Of a stretch of DNA of 57,218 nucleotides, positions 25,765 through 34,165 are shown one piece after another; within the stretch, counting starts at the first letter, position 1; each line of letters opens with the position of its first letter. The DNA comes from DAOUGC01 sp034429695. Its GTDB lineage: Bacteria > Chloroflexota > Anaerolineae > Anaerolineales > Anaerolineaceae. The stretch covers positions 1 through 57,218 of the forward strand of contig DAOUGC010000002.1 in NCBI GenBank assembly GCA_034429695.1. Direction: 5' to 3'. A model generated the notes under the pieces. It did no database searches and was not told where the DNA came from. It saw only the letters and a program-made list of their open reading frames with translations. Position numbers and translations under genes: made by a program.

Positions 25765-27735
25765 CTATGCGCCCCTTTCGCTCACCAGTTCAGCAACACC
25801 CAGTTCCTGTAAACGCGCGGCTGGAATGCGCCCGTGTTCATCCCAACCCATTAATTGCCAGTAACGGTTCACCAGCTCGTCCATGGGCAGGCTGCGTCCG
25901 CGGTTGGCGCCAGCCTCCAGCGGTGGCTGACCCACTGCGCGCGGGTTGATCTCCGCCCGCGTTGGCGCGCCGTGGCGCATATTGAATGCCTGGCGCAAAT
26001 CCTGGATCTCCTGGCCAATTTGCATGTACTGATCAGGGGTCAGACTCATGCCGGTGGCGGCGTTCAACCATTCAAAGATGGGAATGCGTTGCACACCGAT
26101 CATGGCGCCAAACATGCACAACCCGGCAGCATTAATCAATGCGGTAAAACGGCTGCAGTTCGCCGCCCACTCTGCTTTTTCCGTGTCACCGGTATATTTA
26201 CTGTCTTTTGGGTAAAACATGGCTTCCACTTTGGGCGCGCTCTTCACCCGCGTCCAGAGCTGGAACATTTCATAGTACTGGTAGGCGCCAATGGTATGCC
26301 GCCCCGGAGTGGGTTCCACCACGGCGTGCAGGGCAAAGCCCGGATCGTTGCGCCCGTCGTGCATGGCAAGCTCCTGCCCGCCCGCATGCACGGCATAGCG
26401 GGCAGTATCACGTCCGATGCGCTTTGCCGCCACCTTGCTTCCATCTGCCAGCAGATCACCGATGCCCTCGCGCCGGATCATCAATTTAAGCACATCGATG
26501 ATCGCTGATGTGTTACCCCAGCGCAGTTCCAGCCCACCGGTATCTTCAATGGTGAGCAGGCCATTCTCAAAGCACTCAATCGCAAACGCCACCGACCCAC
26601 CCGCTGAAATTGAATCCATCCCGGCCCGGTTGAGCATCTCGTTGACGTCAAAAATACTCTCAAAATCCTCGTTCATCAACAGACCCGACCATGCCAGAAT
26701 GGTCTCATACTCCGGCTTGTGCGTCTCGCCGCCGTCCCGCAGACTGGTGTAACCTCCACACCCGATGGGGCAGGAGTAGCAGTGATACTTGGTGATCTCA
26801 CGGTTTCTGAACAGGTCGGGGTCAATCTTGCGCGAGATGCGGTGGGGGTAATCCACATTGGTCCCGCCCCAGTTTTTGATCGGCGAGTCACCGGTCTCAA
26901 TACTGAACTGATTGAGGCTGGATGTGCCCCATTTCTGCAACAGCCATTTGTACAGCATGCCGTCCTGCCGCATTTGCAGAGGCGCAGCGCGCATGCCGCG
27001 AGCCAGATATTCCATGCCGCGCCCGTTGAGGAAGGGCGGCTCGAATTTTGCCCAGCGGTTGAAACCCACCGAGAGTGAACGCATTTTCTCATGGTCGAAC
27101 ACCGGTATACGGTGTGAGCCAGCCAACACCACCGCCTTGAGCCGCTTGGAACCCATCACCGCGCCCAGACCGCTGCGGGCAGCCATGCGCCCCTGATCCG
27201 TGGAAATGCCGGAAATTAACGACAACTTCTCACCCGATGGGCCAATGCAAGCCACGGCTGATTGCCGCCCGGCATGACGGGCCAGCAGTTCATTTTCAGT
27301 CTCGCGTGTATCCTTGCCCCACAGGTCGGCAGCATCCAGCAGTTGTGCGCTGCCGTGTCCCACCAGCAGGTACACCGGTTTCGGGCTGATGCCGGTAAAA
27401 AAGATTCCGTCGTAGCCGCTCTGTTTAATGGCCGGTGCAAACATGCCTCCACAGTTGGCGTCCCCCCAGGTGCCGGTGAGGGGTGATTTTCCCACCGCCA
27501 TCCAGCGCCCGGTCATCATGCTCTCCGTTCCGGTGAGCAATCCAGACACCAGACCCAGCACGTTGTCAGGCCCAAGCGGGTCTGCACCCGCCGGGATGCG
27601 CCGGATGAGCAGATGCGCCGCCAGCCCCATACCAGACAGATGGTGTTCGTAAACTTCGGGGGGTATGTCTTCTTCTGTTATGGTTCCGTGGGTCAGGTTC
27701 ACCCACAGAATCTTGCCCATCACTCCACCGATCAT
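25765..27735 (-). CDS. Aldehyde:ferredoxin oxidoreductase family, tungsten/molybdopterin enzyme
   Basis: The 656-residue protein belongs to the AOR family, which oxidises aldehydes to carboxylic acids (or the reverse) with a bis-pterin tungsten or molybdenum centre and one [4Fe-4S] cluster. The cluster motif C-Y-S-C-P-I-G-C (Cys319, Cys322, Cys326) is present, and A-A-G-L-C-M-F supplies the fourth ligand. Pterin-binding patterns such as M-T-G-R-W and S-P-L-T-G-T-W-G-D are also visible. ATG at 27735 has AGGAG seven bases upstream, while an upstream GTG is too close to that site. It lies between the Fe-alcohol dehydrogenase and polyferredoxin genes in a TetR-headed operon. Confidence 0.93.
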   Translation of the reverse strand: MIGGVMGKILWVNLTHGTITEEDIPPEVYEHHLSGMGLAAHLLIRRIPAGADPLGPDNVLGLVSGLLTGTESMMTGRWMAVGKSPLTGTWGDANCGGMFAPAIKQSGYDGIFFTGISPKPVYLLVGHGSAQLLDAADLWGKDTRETENELLARHAGRQSAVACIGPSGEKLSLISGISTDQGRMAARSGLGAVMGSKRLKAVVLAGSHRIPVFDHEKMRSLSVGFNRWAKFEPPFLNGRGMEYLARGMRAAPLQMRQDGMLYKWLLQKWGTSSLNQFSIETGDSPIKNWGGTNVDYPHRISRKIDPDLFRNREITKYHCYSCPIGCGGYTSLRDGGETHKPEYETILAWSGLLMNEDFESIFDVNEMLNRAGMDSISAGGSVAFAIECFENGLLTIEDTGGLELRWGNTSAIIDVLKLMIRREGIGDLLADGSKVAAKRIGRDTARYAVHAGGQELAMHDGRNDPGFALHAVVEPTPGRHTIGAYQYYEMFQLWTRVKSAPKVEAMFYPKDSKYTGDTEKAEWAANCSRFTALINAAGLCMFGAMIGVQRIPIFEWLNAATGMSLTPDQYMQIGQEIQDLRQAFNMRHGAPTRAEINPRAVGQPPLEAGANRGRSLPMDELVNRYWQLMGWDEHGRIPAARLQELGVAELVSERGA

Positions 27736-27751
27736 GTTCACTCTCCTGCGG

Positions 27752-28936
27752 TTAACGATATGCCCGTTCGAGGAATTGTACCGCCTCTTCCAAACTGAAG
27801 TCCACCGGGTTCATAATGGCCGAACCGTCATCCAGTGCCGCAGCGGCTATGGCTGGCAGAGCATCATAAGCCACCCCGGCAGCTTCCAGGGTCACCGGCA
27901 AACCGGTCATGCTGAGCATGGCTGCCTGCAAACGGCGCACCTCGGCGATGGCGCAGTCCGGGCGCTGAGCTTTTGGTGTACGCGCATAAGCCTCATCACC
28001 AGCCAGTGGCAGCAACAGCTCACCAATCGCCTCACCAGCCGCGCCAAGGTTGTACTCCAGGGCATGCGGCAGAAAGATGTTGACTGCCACACCGTGCGGC
28101 AACTGGCACACCGAACCACACGCATGTCCAAAGGAATGTGCCATTCCAACCATCGAATTGGAAAAGGCAATGCCTGCCATGGTGGAGCCGTTTGCCATTG
28201 CCAGGCGTGCTTCAGCATCTTTACCATCCGTAACCACACGCAGCAGGTTCTGGCTGATCAACCGTACCGCCTGCCATGCGTACGCATCACTCATTGGGTT
28301 TTTCTGGATGCAGATGTAGGCTTCAATGGCATGCGTCAGGGCATCCATGCCGGTTGCAGCGGTCATCTTTGGCGGCAGGGTCATGGTCATGCGCGCATCA
28401 AGCACGGCAGCACGCGGCAAAAGATACTGTGATGAAAACACCAACTTGATGTTGCGGGTGTGATCGCTGATCACGGCGATACAGGTCACTTCGCTGCCCG
28501 TGCCCGATGTGGTCGGTACAACAATCAACGGTTTCATCGTCTTGCGCAGCACTTCAGCGCCCATGAACTTTAACAGATCATCAGACTCCTCGGTGACCAC
28601 AATATTGATGCCCTTGGCAGTGTCAATCACCGAACCACCGCCCACTGCAACGATTGAATCACATTCATGTTGCTTGAACAGCGTCGCCAGTTGATTGACC
28701 AGGACCACATCCGAATCCGGCGGAATCTGGTCGTACAACACTCCCACAGTAATACCCGATTCGGCAAATGCGTTCAGCACCAGATCCACCAGACCTGCCC
28801 TGCTCACTCCCGTATCGGTCAGGATCATCGGTCGTCTGGCATTATAGATCTCCAACTCGCTGGGCAGGTTATCAAGCGCCTTGTGCCCGCTGAGAATTTT
28901 GACCGGATTGAAAAACTCATAATAAAATTTTGCCAT
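27752..28936 (-). CDS. Iron-containing alcohol dehydrogenase
   Basis: The 394-residue protein is a group III, Fe-dependent alcohol dehydrogenase. It has the nucleotide motif V-G-G-G-S-V-I-D-T-A-K, a P-T-T-S-G-T-G-S-E loop, G-M-D-A-L-T-H-A-I-E-A and the metal-binding run M-A-H-S-F-G-H with L-P-H-G. It oxidises alcohols to aldehydes (or the reverse) with NAD(P)H. The next gene of the operon starts 16 bases downstream and encodes an aldehyde:ferredoxin oxidoreductase, so the two probably form an alcohol-aldehyde-acid pathway. Substrate range is not visible in the sequence. Confidence 0.92.
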   Translation of the reverse strand: MAKFYYEFFNPVKILSGHKALDNLPSELEIYNARRPMILTDTGVSRAGLVDLVLNAFAESGITVGVLYDQIPPDSDVVLVNQLATLFKQHECDSIVAVGGGSVIDTAKGINIVVTEESDDLLKFMGAEVLRKTMKPLIVVPTTSGTGSEVTCIAVISDHTRNIKLVFSSQYLLPRAAVLDARMTMTLPPKMTAATGMDALTHAIEAYICIQKNPMSDAYAWQAVRLISQNLLRVVTDGKDAEARLAMANGSTMAGIAFSNSMVGMAHSFGHACGSVCQLPHGVAVNIFLPHALEYNLGAAGEAIGELLLPLAGDEAYARTPKAQRPDCAIAEVRRLQAAMLSMTGLPVTLEAAGVAYDALPAIAAAALDDGSAIMNPVDFSLEEAVQFLERAYR

Positions 28937-28947
28937 TATTCACCTCC

Positions 28948-29490
28948 CTAGATGCCAAACGGAATACCCAGCAGATAAATTTTTAACCGCAGTGCCTGTT
29001 TGTACCAAAATGGAATGGGCGGCAGGCGTTTCATGATGCCCCTGGCAATGAACGCGGGAAACAGGTAAGCCTGAATGGAGTTCAACACCCGCACCATTGC
29101 CATGGAATTGGCCAGGTCCCCCCGGGCGCTCATGCGGTGCTGGGCATAGGCAGTGGGCGTGCCGATCTGGGCCGTGAACATCATAAATGCGCTTTCCACA
29201 TTTCGAAAGAAAAAGATCACGTCGCATTTTTCTTCAGGGAAGTTGGCACCCTGATAACGCAGATCCCCTTTTTCAGTACGGGTGACTGCCATTGAAGGTC
29301 CATGGGGCAATTGTTTGAGCATGAACGTAAAACCCGGCTGCCAGCGCGCAAGTTCAGCGCGGATGGCAGGGTCATGTTTGGACGCACTTTGCAAACCCCT
29401 GCCCAACACAAACAGGACGACCCTGTTCACCAGCATCATCAACGGCTTTCTCGCTGGCGGAATATTCACTTTCACCTGTTCAGCGATCAT
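28948..29490 (-). CDS. Possible SCP2-like (sterol-carrier-type) protein
   Basis: The 180-residue protein has a pattern resembling SCP2 domains: a hydrophobic strand (CDVIFFFRNVESAFMMF), a later G-D-L-A-N-S motif and a long hydrophobic helix (VRVLNSIQAYLFPAFI), all in the size range of lipid-binding SCP2 proteins. The resemblance is based on pattern and on the context of alcohol and aldehyde enzymes, so a fatty or long-chain substrate carrier is a suggestion only. The start overlaps the TetR stop by 4 bases (ATGA) and the gene is 11 bases from Fe-ADH. Confidence 0.5.
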   Translation of the reverse strand: MIAEQVKVNIPPARKPLMMLVNRVVLFVLGRGLQSASKHDPAIRAELARWQPGFTFMLKQLPHGPSMAVTRTEKGDLRYQGANFPEEKCDVIFFFRNVESAFMMFTAQIGTPTAYAQHRMSARGDLANSMAMVRVLNSIQAYLFPAFIARGIMKRLPPIPFWYKQALRLKIYLLGIPFGI

Positions 29491-30068
29491 TCAACCTCCT
29501 GCTTCTGAGGCATTCCTGCCTGGACGCAATCTGAGATAAACCGGCAGATCTCGTCAATCGGGTGGTCATTAATCCCCAGCGCAGTTTGCAGCACGTACCC
29601 GTCCAGCGCCGCCAGAGTCAGCGAGGCTGCCACCGCCGCCTGGCTGCGGTCAGCCATTAACTCGATCAGGTTGGCTTCAATGGTTGCCCGCCATTCGTTA
29701 TAGCGCTCTGCAAAACGTTGCCGCAAGGATGGCGACTGCCCCAGGGCAACATTCACCAGGTAAATATGCAGGCGTCCGCGGGTGTGCGCCCCCAGAATGG
29801 TCTCCAACACCACCTTAAGCACCTCTGCGATATCCATGCTCCCGCGTGAGCTTTCCACCCAGCGCACCAGTTCATCCGTTGTACGGGTGAAATGGCGGTC
29901 GGTCACGTCGTAGATCAGCTCGTCTTTGCTGGGATAATGATAAAACAGGGTTCCCTTGCTGACGCCGGTCTTTCTGGCAATATCAGCCAGGCTGACCTGT
30001 TCCGGCCCCGATTGAATGATCAGTTCTGTGGCTGCCTCAATAATTTTTTCTTTGGATGTTATCGTCAT
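29487..30068 (-). CDS. TetR family regulator of the alcohol/aldehyde operon
   Basis: The 193-residue TetR-type protein begins at 30068 (MTITSKEK). A longer reading to 30146 would start inside the promoter, so it is rejected. The HTH (about 22-50) has A-D-I-A-R-K-T-G-V-S-K-G-T-L-F-Y-H-Y, typical of the family. The C-terminal 140 residues are helical and should bind an effector. It is the first gene of a five-gene operon and stands under a promoter with a palindrome just downstream of the start point, which implies autoregulation. An alcohol, aldehyde or fatty-acid ligand would fit its neighbours. Confidence 0.9.
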   Translation of the reverse strand: MTITSKEKIIEAATELIIQSGPEQVSLADIARKTGVSKGTLFYHYPSKDELIYDVTDRHFTRTTDELVRWVESSRGSMDIAEVLKVVLETILGAHTRGRLHIYLVNVALGQSPSLRQRFAERYNEWRATIEANLIELMADRSQAAVAASLTLAALDGYVLQTALGINDHPIDEICRFISDCVQAGMPQKQEVE

Positions 30069-30092
30069 GGGGTTCCCGATGGGTATTTTCAG

Positions 30093-30108
30093 TCGGTCAA
30101 CCGACCGA
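30093..30108. promoter_or_regulatory. Operator-like palindrome downstream of the TetR promoter
   Basis: The arms TCGGTC (30093-30098) and GACCGA (30103-30108) are reverse complements around AACC. A second overlapping palindrome, GTCGGT-CA-ACCGAC, lies at 30092-30105. The cluster of GGTCGGT-like half-sites resembles known TetR operators. It lies in the 5' leader between the transcription start and the TetR ATG. Confidence 0.75.
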
Positions 30109-30117
30109 TTTTTATTC

Positions 30118-30146
30118 ATTGTAGGAAATATCACCCCCGATGTCAA
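30118..30146 (-). promoter_or_regulatory. Sigma70-type promoter of the alcohol/aldehyde operon
   Basis: On the minus strand TTGACA (30146-30141) and TACAAT (30123-30118) are 17 bases apart. The predicted start point near 30111 lies just upstream of the TetR palindrome. Confidence 0.85.
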
Positions 30147-30200
30147 TCACCTCTTTTCCGTGGTACACTGACTCAATTGATATCAAAACCGAGGGCAAAA

Positions 30201-30890
30201 ATGGCACGCCTGCATCTGACACATGATCTCATCTCACAGTTGATCACCGAGATCGCCCCGCTGGTGGAGAAGGAAACCGGCTGGAACCTCAAAATCGAAA
30301 GCCTCACCTGGCGCATCATCCCACGGGACCAGGCATTTGAGGAACTGATCATGGCCCGCATGGCTGACCTCGGAAAAACGCTGCCCACCGACCGCGGCTG
30401 GGCTGAGCGCATGCTGGAACAAATGGTGGAAGCCAACGTTCTCGCCGCTTATGACCCCAACCGCGAATTGCTGCTGGTGGTTGAGGAGAATGTGGATGAC
30501 AGCAACCTTAACGGGCTGCGCGGCATTCTGGCGCACGAACTTACCCACCGCGCCCAACACATGCAACACGGGGTCATGTTTGAGCGTGTTGACAACCTTG
30601 CCAAGCGCATCCTGGCCAACACATGGCAAAGCGACGCTGACGCTGGCGAGGTGAGCCGCCTGTACGAACAAATCCAGCCGGTGATGACCACCCTGGAAAG
30701 CCACGCGGCCTTTGTGCAAGGCCGCCTGACAAATTTACACTTTCCCGGCGCGCAAATTGAATCTCACTTCAACCTGGCGTCGATCATTTTTCGATTGTTT
30801 GCCGGAGCAAAAACCAGCCAGTACACCCAGGGTTTGCCAGCCGTCACCGATGCCTATCTCAACGACAGGATGGACGAACTGTTCCAGTAA
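30201..30890 (+). CDS. Zincin-like metallopeptidase candidate (DUF2342-type)
   Basis: The 229-residue protein starts at 30201 with GAGGG a few bases upstream. It has the zinc-peptidase motif H-E-L-T-H-R-A-Q after a hydrophobic strand (about residue 112). A later E-S-H-A-A-F-V-Q-G (about 176-184) resembles the third zinc ligand region of DUF2342-like zincins. Such proteins are often called F420-associated or zinc-dependent proteases, but no substrate is established. No signal peptide or transmembrane segment is visible. It is divergent from the TetR operon and stands alone. Confidence 0.7.
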   Translation: MARLHLTHDLISQLITEIAPLVEKETGWNLKIESLTWRIIPRDQAFEELIMARMADLGKTLPTDRGWAERMLEQMVEANVLAAYDPNRELLLVVEENVDDSNLNGLRGILAHELTHRAQHMQHGVMFERVDNLAKRILANTWQSDADAGEVSRLYEQIQPVMTTLESHAAFVQGRLTNLHFPGAQIESHFNLASIIFRLFAGAKTSQYTQGLPAVTDAYLNDRMDELFQ

Positions 30891-30938
30891 AAGTCAAACC
30901 CCTTCTTAATCCAAAAACAAGGTCGAACGCCTGTTGCA

Positions 30939-31790
30939 TCACCCCAGGCCCAACTCCCGGCTGGCATTGCCGCCCAGCACAGCTACCATTTCATCCCGGT
31001 TCAAATTCAAAGCGCGGATGCACTCAACATTTGCCTGCGGGTCAATCCACGGGTAATCGGTTCCAAACATCACCCGTTCAACCCCCACCGAGCGGATCAT
31101 CTCAACCGCCTGGGCTGCATCCAGACACGTGGAGTCGTCAGCGCTCAACGGTGAGATGGAGATGGCTGTGTCAAGCAGCACAGTGGGGAAGTCGCGGCAC
31201 AGGCGCATGGTCTCCTCCCAGAAACCGCCGCCCATGTGAGCCAGCACCAGGCGCAGGGATGGAAAATCCTTCAACACCGGCCGCCAGCGGTCGGGGTGGC
31301 CCAACCCGGTGTTTTCATCCTCGGTGATGTTGATACCCGCATGCGCCGTGATCAGCATGTCGTGCTCCACCAGCCAGGCGTACACCGGCCACATGCGCGG
31401 GTCATCTGGCGCGAAGTTTTGCGCCGGCGGGTGGATCTTGACCCCGCGCATACCCCATGCCAGGCGTTTGTCCAGCTCCTCAACTGGTGTGCGTCCCTTC
31501 ATGCTGGGCGAGACCGAACAAAAAGGAATCAGCATGGGGTAATTGCTTGGGCGGTTTTTACCAGCGCTGGTGAAAGCCACCGTCCAAAAATTGTTGTTTT
31601 TTAGTTGCCTGTCCGGCGCAAACGACTGGATCACGCCGTAGTCAATACCGGCCCGCTGCATGTCAGCGCAGAACTCATCCGGTGTACCGTACGAGTGATA
31701 GCCAACCCCGTACTGCTCCTTCATGCCGTCCAGCACCATGGCGCCCACCTCGCGGGTGGGAAACAAATGTACATGCCAGTCAATGATCAT
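30939..31790 (-). CDS. Amidohydrolase-family (decarboxylase-like) metal-dependent hydrolase
   Basis: The 283-residue TIM-barrel protein has the N-terminal H-V-H metal pair (His6/His8), K-I-H-P-P (about 118), a central H-A-G, L-V-L-A-H-M-G-G-G-F-W and the late aspartate in G-T-D-Y-P-W. This is the amidohydrolase 2 pattern shared by ACMSD-type decarboxylases and related hydrolases. The exact reaction is unknown. It follows the GyrI-like gene by 13 bases, so the two are co-transcribed. A small-molecule sensor next to a hydrolase suggests degradation of an aromatic or drug-like compound, which is only a guess. Confidence 0.82.
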   Translation of the reverse strand: MIIDWHVHLFPTREVGAMVLDGMKEQYGVGYHSYGTPDEFCADMQRAGIDYGVIQSFAPDRQLKNNNFWTVAFTSAGKNRPSNYPMLIPFCSVSPSMKGRTPVEELDKRLAWGMRGVKIHPPAQNFAPDDPRMWPVYAWLVEHDMLITAHAGINITEDENTGLGHPDRWRPVLKDFPSLRLVLAHMGGGFWEETMRLCRDFPTVLLDTAISISPLSADDSTCLDAAQAVEMIRSVGVERVMFGTDYPWIDPQANVECIRALNLNRDEMVAVLGGNASRELGLG

Positions 31791-31803
31791 GCTCTCCTGC
31801 CTT

Positions 31804-32388
31804 TCAATTGGATGAAATCAGCGCCAGCCGCATGATGGTACGCAGGTTTTTGGGCTGCGTGCGGCGGCTGTCATTCAGGTAGATGTCGTGTGTATCACTG
31901 GCAGGTGTTTGCCCTGCCAGCCGTACAAAGTCCTGCATGATATACAGGCTGTCGTTCATGGCTTCATAAGTACCCACATGCAGCATCTGAACGCAGCGTC
32001 CCTCCTGCCATTCAAGCCAGCGGCTCATGGATGGTTCGGTCAATTTCCCTTTGCGGCGCGCTTCCTGGCGCGCTTGATCTGCCAGCGCCGGGGTGACCAC
32101 CACCGGCTGCAGGATCATCATGCGCCAGTAAAAACGTGTGAACGGACCCCGTTCCAAACGCCAGCACACCTCCATTGGCGCCACTTTAAAGGGGTGGCGG
32201 TCAGCAAGCATGAACTTTAAGGTATACGACAGGGTGTAAAGTTCGTTCGCGGCAGCCTCAAAAGCTGGTTCACCCGGCCTGCCTTCGCCATCCACCACCA
32301 GAAAATGCAGAGACGGCACATCCACCCAGGCGGGTGTTGAGGTTGCCCTGTAACAATCCATCTGTTTAACCGGATCAAAAAGTTCCAT
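31804..32388 (-). CDS. GyrI-like effector-binding protein
   Basis: The 194-residue protein begins at 32388 with AAGGAG upstream; a longer in-frame start at 32430 lacks such a site. It has the GyrI/SOUL-like small-molecule fold, with F-L-V-V-D-G-E-G (about 29-36), Y-T-L-S-Y-T-L-K-F and a late H-V-G-T-Y-E-A-M. Such domains bind hydrophobic or cationic ligands or, in GyrI itself, protect gyrase. No DNA-binding domain is present. The paralogue at 41658-42281 has the same G-x-x-Y-T-L-K-F and H-x-G-T-Y marks. It is coupled to an amidohydrolase downstream. Confidence 0.82.
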   Translation of the reverse strand: MELFDPVKQMDCYRATSTPAWVDVPSLHFLVVDGEGRPGEPAFEAAANELYTLSYTLKFMLADRHPFKVAPMEVCWRLERGPFTRFYWRMMILQPVVVTPALADQARQEARRKGKLTEPSMSRWLEWQEGRCVQMLHVGTYEAMNDSLYIMQDFVRLAGQTPASDTHDIYLNDSRRTQPKNLRTIMRLALISSN

Positions 32389-32454
32389 GACCGCTCCTTT
32401 CAGAGACAGTATGGAACTCCTATATGTCAATTCATGTCATGATCTTCAGGGATC

Positions 32455-33027
32455 TTAGAAACTCATCATGGTGGCAAGCTCAACGCCGGAAGAGCGAAAA
32501 ACACGCAGATCCACCAGCGGCATTAACTGATTGGTCTGATGCGTTTCAGGTTGTTGCAACGCATTCAGTGCGGCTTGATATTGCCCCGGATCCTCATGCA
32601 CCTTGCGGAAAGCGTGGCGGGTAAGGGCATCAGCCAGGCGGTTGCGCGAGCGTTTGGTCCACTTCCAGTGCAGGTTGGTAAATCTGCGTGACAGGCGCAT
32701 CACTTGCCGGTATAGCGGCTTGATCACCGGTGAGGAAATGGAAGAATGACCCAGCACCTGGTCAATGATGAACTTGGCATCGCCTGAGACAACAACCACC
32801 TCATCGCGCAGCCCCATGTCGCACAAAGCCTCCAACCCCTCCAACACCGCCAGATATTCTGCCACCCCCGAAGTGGCGTTTTTCGACCTTCCCACCACCC
32901 CATGCCCGGTGGCCACCGGCAGATTGCCTTTGAAAATCACCCAGCCGTAGCCCATAAAACCGGCATGCACGTCAGGTGGAGTGTTGGGAATCCTTCTGAA
33001 CAGGCCATCAAAGACGAGTGTGTACAT
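32455..33027 (-). CDS. RNase H-like (type I) protein with extra C-terminal tail
   Basis: The 190-residue protein carries the RNase HI catalytic set: Asp7 (F-D-G), Glu57 (V-A-E-Y-L-A), Asp83 (S-G-D-A-K) and Asp133 (N-R-L-A-D-A-L). It should cut RNA in RNA-DNA hybrids. About 50 residues follow the last catalytic motif, and I see no known domain in them. The loop between strands 1 and 2 is longer than in E. coli RnhA. The gene stands alone on the minus strand behind a 380-bp non-coding stretch. Confidence 0.85.
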   Translation of the reverse strand: MYTLVFDGLFRRIPNTPPDVHAGFMGYGWVIFKGNLPVATGHGVVGRSKNATSGVAEYLAVLEGLEALCDMGLRDEVVVVSGDAKFIIDQVLGHSSISSPVIKPLYRQVMRLSRRFTNLHWKWTKRSRNRLADALTRHAFRKVHEDPGQYQAALNALQQPETHQTNQLMPLVDLRVFRSSGVELATMMSF

Positions 33028-33406
33028 GTTCTGCCCTCAGTCATGTCCCTGTGCCTTAAAACGAACTGGCCGACGTACAGCCAAACGTCGACCAGAGAGA
33101 GTTGGACGGGGCGCCCTTGCCGTGGGCTGTTGCAATATGACGGATGGATTGGCATGGACTGACCGTCGTGGAACGGATTTCTATTTTTGATGAATTGACT
33201 TTCGCCATCTCGATGCAAACGGGTTTCCTTTCGTTCACCTGTTTCTGAATATATTTTCGGCCAGATGGGCAAAAAAGTCAATTAAAAGTGGGTTAAGTAT
33301 GGGTTAACCTTTCAAATTTGTCTGGACAACCATCAAAAATAAGGCAGGGGTATCCGCTCTGCCTTATTTTTGATCCATCATTTTTATGGAAACCTTCCCT
33401 GTGCAG
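33028..33406. other. 379-bp intergenic stretch with a promoter candidate and a terminator
   Basis: No credible gene is present. On the minus strand TTGACT (33281-33276) and GAAAAT (33258-33253), spaced by 17 bases, could start the RNase H message with a leader of about 220 bases. That box is part of a loose inverted repeat: the plus strand near 33193 reads AATTGACTTTCGCCATCT and the minus strand near 33282 reads AATTGACTTTTTTGCCCATCT. A strong terminator lies at 33332-33374. Confidence 0.45.
33332..33374. terminator. Long bidirectional intrinsic terminator
   Basis: The arms at 33332-33347 (ATCAAAAATAAGGCAG) and 33359-33374 (CTGCCTTATTTTTGAT) form a perfect 16-bp stem with an 11-base loop. 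It ends the minus-strand ABC-2 operon, whose last stop is at 33407, and could act in both directions because of its A/T arms. Confidence 0.93.
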
Positions 33407-34147
33407 TTATTCGCGGTGCATCTTGCGAACATAAAGACGCAGCAGGTATAACGTAAGCACACCCGGATAAACCAGGGCAAGCAACAACGCCAGCCATGCA
33501 CCTGATTCTCCTGACTGCAGGATCCAAAAAACCTTGATCGCCCAGTATGGCGGTGCAATGCCAAGCAAATATTGCCAGTTTGATGGGATAAAATAGGCGA
33601 CCATTACCGGCAGCATGATCACGCCGGAGCCTTTGCTGACTGCAAATCCCTGCACCTTGTTTTCCGCCACAAGCGCATAAAAAAGGGCATACATGGGCGC
33701 CATCGGTGCGCAGGCAACCGAAACCAGCAGTATATCCAGGGGATCGAGAGTCGCCCAGCCACTGGTCGCAACCACCAACGCTGTCATGGGGATGGCAAGC
33801 AGCATGGGCATCAACACCCTGTACAACAGGTAGCCGTTGAGTGACAAAGGCGTCACTTGCAGGGCTGTCAGGGTGCGGTCGTCACGCTGGTCCAGCAAAA
33901 GGAAGCCGATGATGATACCGATCATCATTGGCGTCGCCAGTGTAATCAGGCTCATGATCAACATTCCATATGGATGCAGGTCAAATCCAAACTCTTTCAA
34001 CACCACGTCCATCAGCCAGGGGATCAAAAAACGCATGGCGCCGATCATGAACAATGGAATGAACACAAACCAGCGCAACATGGGGTCACGTTGCACATTC
34101 TTAAAATCAATCGGTATTAATACCCGCACAGCTTTCCAGGCAAACAT
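33407..34147 (-). CDS. ABC-2 type permease, second exporter module
   Basis: The 246-residue protein has six hydrophobic segments (starting near residues 27, 55, 108, 135, 175 and 215) and no large extracytoplasmic domain. This is the short permease form often found in fluoroquinolone- or drug-export ABC systems. GGGAGG precedes its ATG by five bases. It is the last gene of the TetR-ATPase-permease-permease unit, 18 bases after the paired permease, and ends at the 16-bp-stem terminator. Transport substrate is not visible. Confidence 0.82.
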   Translation of the reverse strand: MFAWKAVRVLIPIDFKNVQRDPMLRWFVFIPLFMIGAMRFLIPWLMDVVLKEFGFDLHPYGMLIMSLITLATPMMIGIIIGFLLLDQRDDRTLTALQVTPLSLNGYLLYRVLMPMLLAIPMTALVVATSGWATLDPLDILLVSVACAPMAPMYALFYALVAENKVQGFAVSKGSGVIMLPVMVAYFIPSNWQYLLGIAPPYWAIKVFWILQSGESGAWLALLLALVYPGVLTLYLLRLYVRKMHRE

Positions 34148-34165
34148 GCTTACCTCCCTGTCAAA

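Noticed and set aside
30069..30146. Upstream start for the TetR gene at 30146
   Set aside because: It would place the first codons in the -35/-10 region of a near-consensus promoter.
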